Below are positions 5,453 through 8,829 of a DNA stretch of 8,829 nucleotides, piece after piece; positions within the stretch are counted from its first letter, which is position 1; each line of letters opens with the position of its first letter. Origin of the DNA: an uncultured Erysipelotrichales bacterium. Lineage in GTDB: Bacteria; Bacillota_I; Bacilli_A; Erysipelotrichales; Coprobacillaceae. Where the stretch lies: contig CAKVJS010000037.1 of assembly GCA_934754755.1 (NCBI GenBank), positions 1 through 8,829 of the forward strand. Direction: 5' to 3'. Made by a program: the position numbers and the translations under genes. Under the pieces are notes generated by a model. The model was not told the origin of the DNA. It searched no databases and was given only the letters and a program-made list of their open reading frames with translations.

Positions 5453-5481
5453 ATTATAACTTGTATTTGTATTGTTTTCAA
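5453..5481 (-). promoter_or_regulatory. Strong sigma-A-type promoter of the yebC-aroD operon
   Basis: On the minus strand, TTGAAA (5481-5476), a 17-base spacer, then TATAAT (5458-5453). This is 5 of 6 plus 6 of 6 consensus bases with ideal spacing. Transcription would start near 5446, giving a leader of about 26 bases that includes the ribosome binding site. No operator-like dyad is seen, which suggests constitutive expression. Confidence 0.85.
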
Positions 5482-5568
5482 GAAAAACACGGCGTTATGC
5501 AAGGGTATTACCGGCTCTTTTAATAGCCAAATGATGCGTAAATAATTTTATTATGTTGCAATGAATTA

Positions 5569-5577
5569 TGGTATAAT
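5569..5577 (+). promoter_or_regulatory. Extended -10 promoter of the flavoprotein operon
   Basis: TGG-TATAAT (5569-5577) is a perfect extended -10 element. The -35 position, about 17 bases upstream, is weak (TATTAT). Transcription would begin near 5584, leaving only about 13 bases before ATG 5597. This rules out an in-frame ATG at 5561 as the start. It is divergent from the yebC promoter, with about 90 bases between the two -35 to -10 cores. Confidence 0.65.
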
Positions 5578-5596
5578 AAAAACTCGAGGTGATAGG

Positions 5597-6745
5597 ATGA
5601 AAACCATTATGATCATAGGTGCCGGAGCATCAGGTTTAGCTTGTGCTAGTGCATTGGTACAACAAGATGTTCACAAAGAAATGAATATTATGATTGTTGA
5701 ACAATTTCCGAAAGTAGCTCGCAAATTATTGGCTACGGGAAATGGTCGCTGTAACCTATCCAATAAAAATATAGCAATAGAATCCTATAATACGAATCAT
5801 CCGATGATTGAAACGATTCTTTCCTCTTTTCAAGCACCTGCATATTTTTCTTCTTTAGGATTGCTTACTAAATATGAAGGCAATTTATTATATCCCTTCA
5901 GCAATCAAGCAGCTAGTGTAAAACAAGTTTTGTTGGATGCTATTTGTCCCCACGTAACGATGATTACTAATTGTAAAGTGTTAGGTATTGAAAAAAGGCA
6001 AGATGACTATCATATTCATACTAATCAAGAGGATTATATAGTGGATTATGTTGTCTGTGCGCTTGGCTCTCCAGCCTATCATTTATCCGGCGAAGATAAT
6101 GTACATATTTTAGAAACCCTAGGAATCATAACCGTACCCTTTGTACCAAGCTTAGTTGCCGTGCATACGCAACCTGTGTATCCGGATATGAAGGGTGTTC
6201 GGGTGAAGGCAAAGGTAACTCTCTATCATAAGGGACAACGTATAGACACTAAAGAAGGAGAAGTTTTGTTTACCGAGACGGGGCTTTCCGGTATTTGTAT
6301 TATGCAAATATCTAGGTGGTTATTACAGTTTCCAAATGCTGCTTTTATCGAGTTGGATTTGTTTAGTCAATATACTACGAAGGAATATAAGCAATGGATG
6401 CAAACACGTAAACAACAATTTGGAAGTGAATATTTGGAAGGTATATTTCCGCAAAAAATGGCACAGGTTATGAGACAAAATAAACTACACCCTCAGAGGA
6501 TGCGTTTTAAGGTAGTGGGAACGAATGATGAAACGAAGGCGCAAGTTATGCACGGAGGGGTATCTTTACAAGAAGTAACCGATACTTTAGAGAGTACTCG
6601 CTATGCGAATCTTTATGTTACGGGAGAAGCATTAGATGTCGATGGCGATTGTGGGGGCTTCAATCTGCACTTCGCTTTTGCCTCGGGTATTTGGGTCGCT
6701 AAGGCAATCAAAACGAAGGAGAATAAGTATGTTACAAATCGATAA
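5597..6745 (+). CDS. BaiN/YhiN (HI0933)-like FAD-dependent oxidoreductase
   Basis: 382-residue flavoprotein; members run about 400. Rossmann FAD site GAGASGLACA (8-17), with acidic ribose-binding E35 in IMIVEQ. Then KLLATGNGRCNLSN (43-56), the GGGRCN-type signature with Asn in place of the second Gly. LYPFSNQAASV (98-108), CALGSPAY (154-161), and GLSGICIMQISR (229-240) of the inserted domain follow. The C-terminus has GGVSLQEV (320-327) and GEALDVDGDCGGFNL (343-357), the family hallmark. BaiN has been linked to bile-acid 7-dehydroxylation steps and a relative to aminoacetone oxidation, but most members, including this one, have no assigned substrate. Cytosolic, no signal peptide. ATG 5597 follows AGGTGATAGG. 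The 3' end overlaps the next flavoprotein by 17 bases, so the two are translationally coupled. Confidence 0.9.
   Translation: MKTIMIIGAGASGLACASALVQQDVHKEMNIMIVEQFPKVARKLLATGNGRCNLSNKNIAIESYNTNHPMIETILSSFQAPAYFSSLGLLTKYEGNLLYPFSNQAASVKQVLLDAICPHVTMITNCKVLGIEKRQDDYHIHTNQEDYIVDYVVCALGSPAYHLSGEDNVHILETLGIITVPFVPSLVAVHTQPVYPDMKGVRVKAKVTLYHKGQRIDTKEGEVLFTETGLSGICIMQISRWLLQFPNAAFIELDLFSQYTTKEYKQWMQTRKQQFGSEYLEGIFPQKMAQVMRQNKLHPQRMRFKVVGTNDETKAQVMHGGVSLQEVTDTLESTRYANLYVTGEALDVDGDCGGFNLHFAFASGIWVAKAIKTKENKYVTNR
6716..6721 (+). promoter_or_regulatory. Ribosome binding site that fixes the start of the second flavoprotein
   Basis: AAGGAG lies 7 bases before ATG 6729, inside the end of the preceding gene. 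An in-frame ATG at 6636 would add 31 residues read from the conserved 3' end of the upstream gene in another frame and has no ribosome binding site. ATG 6729 is therefore taken. Confidence 0.85.
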
Positions 6746-8291
6746 TGTAAAAATAGAATTAGAACAAACTGATTATACTGGAGCGATTGCCCGTCAATTG
6801 CAGGTGGAACGCTGCGATATACAAGAGGTGAAACTGATAAAGCAAGCACTCGATGCAAGAAGAAAGAAACATATTCATTATCGATGCTCCTTTACTTTTA
6901 CAACGACTAATCCACATGTGTTACAGCATTCTCTAGTACGCCAGGTAGAGTCTTATTCCTATCCAAAAGGAGTAGCAGGCGCCAAGACTATTATGATCGT
7001 TGGAAGTGGACCGGCTGGATTGTTTTGTGCCTATCAATTAGCCCGGAGTCACCAAAAGGTCATTGTGATAGAACAGGGAGAAGATGTGGATGCAAGAAAT
7101 GCAGCTGTCCAACGTTTTTTTGCGGGAGGCCCTTTGGATAAAAATAGTAATGTTCAATTTGGCGAAGGTGGTGCTGGTACCTACTCTGATGGGAAATTAA
7201 CAACTGGTAATCGAGATTTTCGTAAACAATTTATTCTTGAAACCTTTGTTAAACATGGCGCTAAGCCAGATATACTATACCAAAATAAACCGCATGTAGG
7301 GACGGATTATCTATCGACAGTTGTTAAAAATATGCGTAACTATATTATCGATCATGGTGGTGAAGTATGGTTTAATACTAAGTTGGTGGATATTCATATA
7401 GAACAACAGGCAATGCGCCAAGTTGCGATTAAACAAAATAATATAGAGAAAATAGTACCTGTTGATTCGCTTGTATTAGCGATTGGCCATAGTGCTAGGG
7501 ATACCTATGAAATGTTATATGAACGAGGCATACCGATGGAAACAAAACCTTTTGCGGTAGGGTTACGTATTGAACATTTACAATCCTTTATTAATCAAAC
7601 GCAATATGGTACCCATATAAAGCATCAATTATTACCGGCCGCTGATTATAAATTAGCTACTTCGACAAGGCAGCGTCGAGGCGTATATACTTTTTGTATG
7701 TGTCCTGGAGGAACAGTTATTAATGCGAGCAGTGAACCCCATCGATTAGTTGTCAATGGTATGTCAAATCAAGCTAGGGATCATCAAAATGCGAATAGTG
7801 CTATTCTAGTAGCCGTCAACCAAGATGATTTTGGAAGCTTACATCCTTTAGCTGGTATTTCCTGGCAACGACAATTAGAACAAAAGGCGTATGAAATGGG
7901 TGGAAATAATGGTATGTTTCCAACGCAACGAGTGGAAGACTTTCTATCCAGAACCGTTTCTAAATCATGGCAAGAAGTGCAACCGACAATACAACCGGGG
8001 GCTGTAATAGCACCACTACATACATTATTTAGTGATAGTATATATGAATCGATGCAGGAGGGGCTGCAATGGATGGATACAAAACTACCGGGATTTTGCA
8101 CGCAGGCTATATTAACGGGAGTGGAATCACGGAGCTCAGCGCCCGTTCGAATCATCCGAAAAGAGGATATGGAAAGTGAAGTGAAAGGCATCTATCCGAT
8201 TGGGGAAGGGGCTGGCTATGCAGGGGGCATTATGTCCAGTGCCATCGATGGATTACGCCTCGCTGAAAAATTATTAATAGGTGAAAAATAA
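6729..8291 (+). CDS. COG2509-type uncharacterised FAD-dependent oxidoreductase
   Basis: 520 residues, normal for this widespread but functionally unassigned family. The first ~80 residues form a separate small alpha/beta domain (IDNVKIELEQTDY ... HIHYRCSFTFTT) with a basic patch at 44-50. Then the FAD Rossmann site IMIVGSGPAGLFCAYQLA (88-105) with acidic E115 in VIVIEQ. QFGEGGAGTYSDGKLTTG (143-160) is the strongest signature. Others are KPFAVGLRIEH (273-283), YTFCMCPGGTVINASSE (320-336), NGMSNQARD (343-351), GVESRSSAPVRIIR (464-477) and IYPIGEGAGYAGGIMSSAID (488-507). C323 and C325 lie in the conserved CMCPGG segment. The substrate is unknown; the C-terminal motif resembles dehydrogenases of the geranylgeranyl reductase/HI0933 superfamily. 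No signal peptide. Coupled to the upstream flavoprotein and followed after nine bases by a TetR regulator. Confidence 0.92.
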   Translation: MLQIDNVKIELEQTDYTGAIARQLQVERCDIQEVKLIKQALDARRKKHIHYRCSFTFTTTNPHVLQHSLVRQVESYSYPKGVAGAKTIMIVGSGPAGLFCAYQLARSHQKVIVIEQGEDVDARNAAVQRFFAGGPLDKNSNVQFGEGGAGTYSDGKLTTGNRDFRKQFILETFVKHGAKPDILYQNKPHVGTDYLSTVVKNMRNYIIDHGGEVWFNTKLVDIHIEQQAMRQVAIKQNNIEKIVPVDSLVLAIGHSARDTYEMLYERGIPMETKPFAVGLRIEHLQSFINQTQYGTHIKHQLLPAADYKLATSTRQRRGVYTFCMCPGGTVINASSEPHRLVVNGMSNQARDHQNANSAILVAVNQDDFGSLHPLAGISWQRQLEQKAYEMGGNNGMFPTQRVEDFLSRTVSKSWQEVQPTIQPGAVIAPLHTLFSDSIYESMQEGLQWMDTKLPGFCTQAILTGVESRSSAPVRIIRKEDMESEVKGIYPIGEGAGYAGGIMSSAIDGLRLAEKLLIGEK

Positions 8292-8300
8292 GGGGTTTGT

Positions 8301-8829
8301 ATGAAACAGGATCGACGAGTACAAAAAACAGAACATCTGTATCAAGAAGCATTGTTACAATTATTGCAAGAAAAGGCGATAACGGATATATCGATTACTG
8401 AGTTAACGGAAAAGGCACATTTACATCGGGCGACCTTCTATACGCATTATGATAGTATTTGCGATGTGTTACTTAGCATTGAACACGGGTTGTTAGATAC
8501 CTTAGAATATATTTGTCGCTTTGATGAAAGTGTTCCGGATGGTTCCTATATTGTCTTAAAACATATTTTTCAGTTCTTAGAAACAAATCGTGAAATCATG
8601 AAAATATTTTTTATAAAGGATATCCATTTTGTGACCAAAATGAAAACATTAGTGCGGCAATTCGCACTGCGTTATTGTCAGTATATATATGGAGCCAATC
8701 GGGATCATGAATATGCCCTACTATGCGATTATATGATCGAAGGTATGATGTATATATTTAAAGAGTGGGTATATGGAACGCAGGAAGGTTCGGCTAGTAC
8801 GATGGCACATACATTACAACGAATCATGC
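8301..8829 (+). CDS. TetR/AcrR-family transcriptional regulator (DhaS-like), 3' truncated by window
   Basis: Open from ATG 8301 to the window end (176 codons, no stop yet), after AAGGGG at 8290-8295. The N-terminus DRRVQKTEHLYQEALLQLL is TetR helix 1. The helix-turn-helix is ISITELTEKAHLHRATFYTHY (30-50), with the family-typical ATFYTHYDS recognition end. The remainder is helical, with FLETNREIM (92-100) and DYMIEGMMYIFKEW (143-156) typical of the DhaS-like C-terminal ligand or dimer domain. Members are normally about 180-200 residues, so only a few residues may be missing. The nine-base gap to the flavoprotein gene makes it the third gene of that operon. It may act on the operon promoter near 5569 or on a target outside the window; no clear operator is seen at that promoter. 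Confidence 0.9.
   Translation, partial: MKQDRRVQKTEHLYQEALLQLLQEKAITDISITELTEKAHLHRATFYTHYDSICDVLLSIEHGLLDTLEYICRFDESVPDGSYIVLKHIFQFLETNREIMKIFFIKDIHFVTKMKTLVRQFALRYCQYIYGANRDHEYALLCDYMIEGMMYIFKEWVYGTQEGSASTMAHTLQRIM

Noticed and set aside
6636..6728. 31-residue N-terminal extension of the second flavoprotein from ATG 6636
   Set aside because: It would be out-of-frame translation of the conserved end of the upstream gene without a ribosome binding site; ATG 6729 has AAGGAG at ideal spacing.
6613..6858. Minus-strand open frame across the overlap of the two flavoprotein genes
   Set aside because: It is antisense to conserved motifs of one gene and the start of the other, with no independent support.
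7784..8191. 135-codon minus-strand open frame within the second flavoprotein gene
   Set aside because: It is complementary to the most conserved C-terminal motifs of the flavoprotein, with no start signal.

Overview
The window is AT-rich and fits a low-GC Firmicute. Supporting signs are strong AAGGAGG-type ribosome binding sites, sigma-A-like promoters, a sortase-type surface protein, a short class I ManA of Bacillus type, a YeeI/YeeN-like member of the YebC family and a DhaS-like TetR regulator. The gene mix would suit a gut-dwelling Erysipelotrichia-type anaerobe, but that placement is inference and nothing here fixes the genus.

Layout. (1) Bases 3-518 are the 3' end of a cell-wall surface protein with a DUF11-like repeat, a low-complexity stalk and a C-terminal anchor, closed by a hairpin terminator. 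(2) Bases 692-2817 are a two-gene unit: manA (mannose-6-phosphate isomerase) and a malic enzyme whose ribosome binding site abuts the manA stop. A strong terminator follows. (3) Bases 3199-3726 are a solitary gene for a small secreted protein. It reads as three repeats of a beta-trefoil (ricin-B-like) fold and sits behind a promoter region rich in dyad symmetry. (4) On the minus strand, a YebC-family translation factor (5420 to 4689) and aroD (type I 3-dehydroquinate dehydratase, 4702 to 3938) overlap by 14 bases and share a near-consensus promoter. They converge on the secreted-protein gene. (5) Diverging from yebC is a plus-strand operon of two different FAD-dependent oxidoreductases, a BaiN/YhiN (HI0933)-like protein (5597-6745) and a COG2509-like protein (6729-8291). 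A TetR-family regulator starting at 8301 runs off the window end.

Functional picture. Most of the window is housekeeping: sugar phosphate interconversion, malate to pyruvate, the shikimate pathway and translation support. The accessory or poorly understood parts are the surface-protein C-terminus with a non-LPXTG anchor, the secreted trefoil protein, and the coupled flavoenzyme pair with its TetR regulator. A terminator-associated motif of about 20 bases recurs three times around the trefoil gene. A perfect palindrome is centred on the yebC stop codon and contains the only strong Shine-Dalgarno sequence near the aroD start. I see no tRNA, rRNA, CRISPR array, intact transposon or recognised riboswitch.
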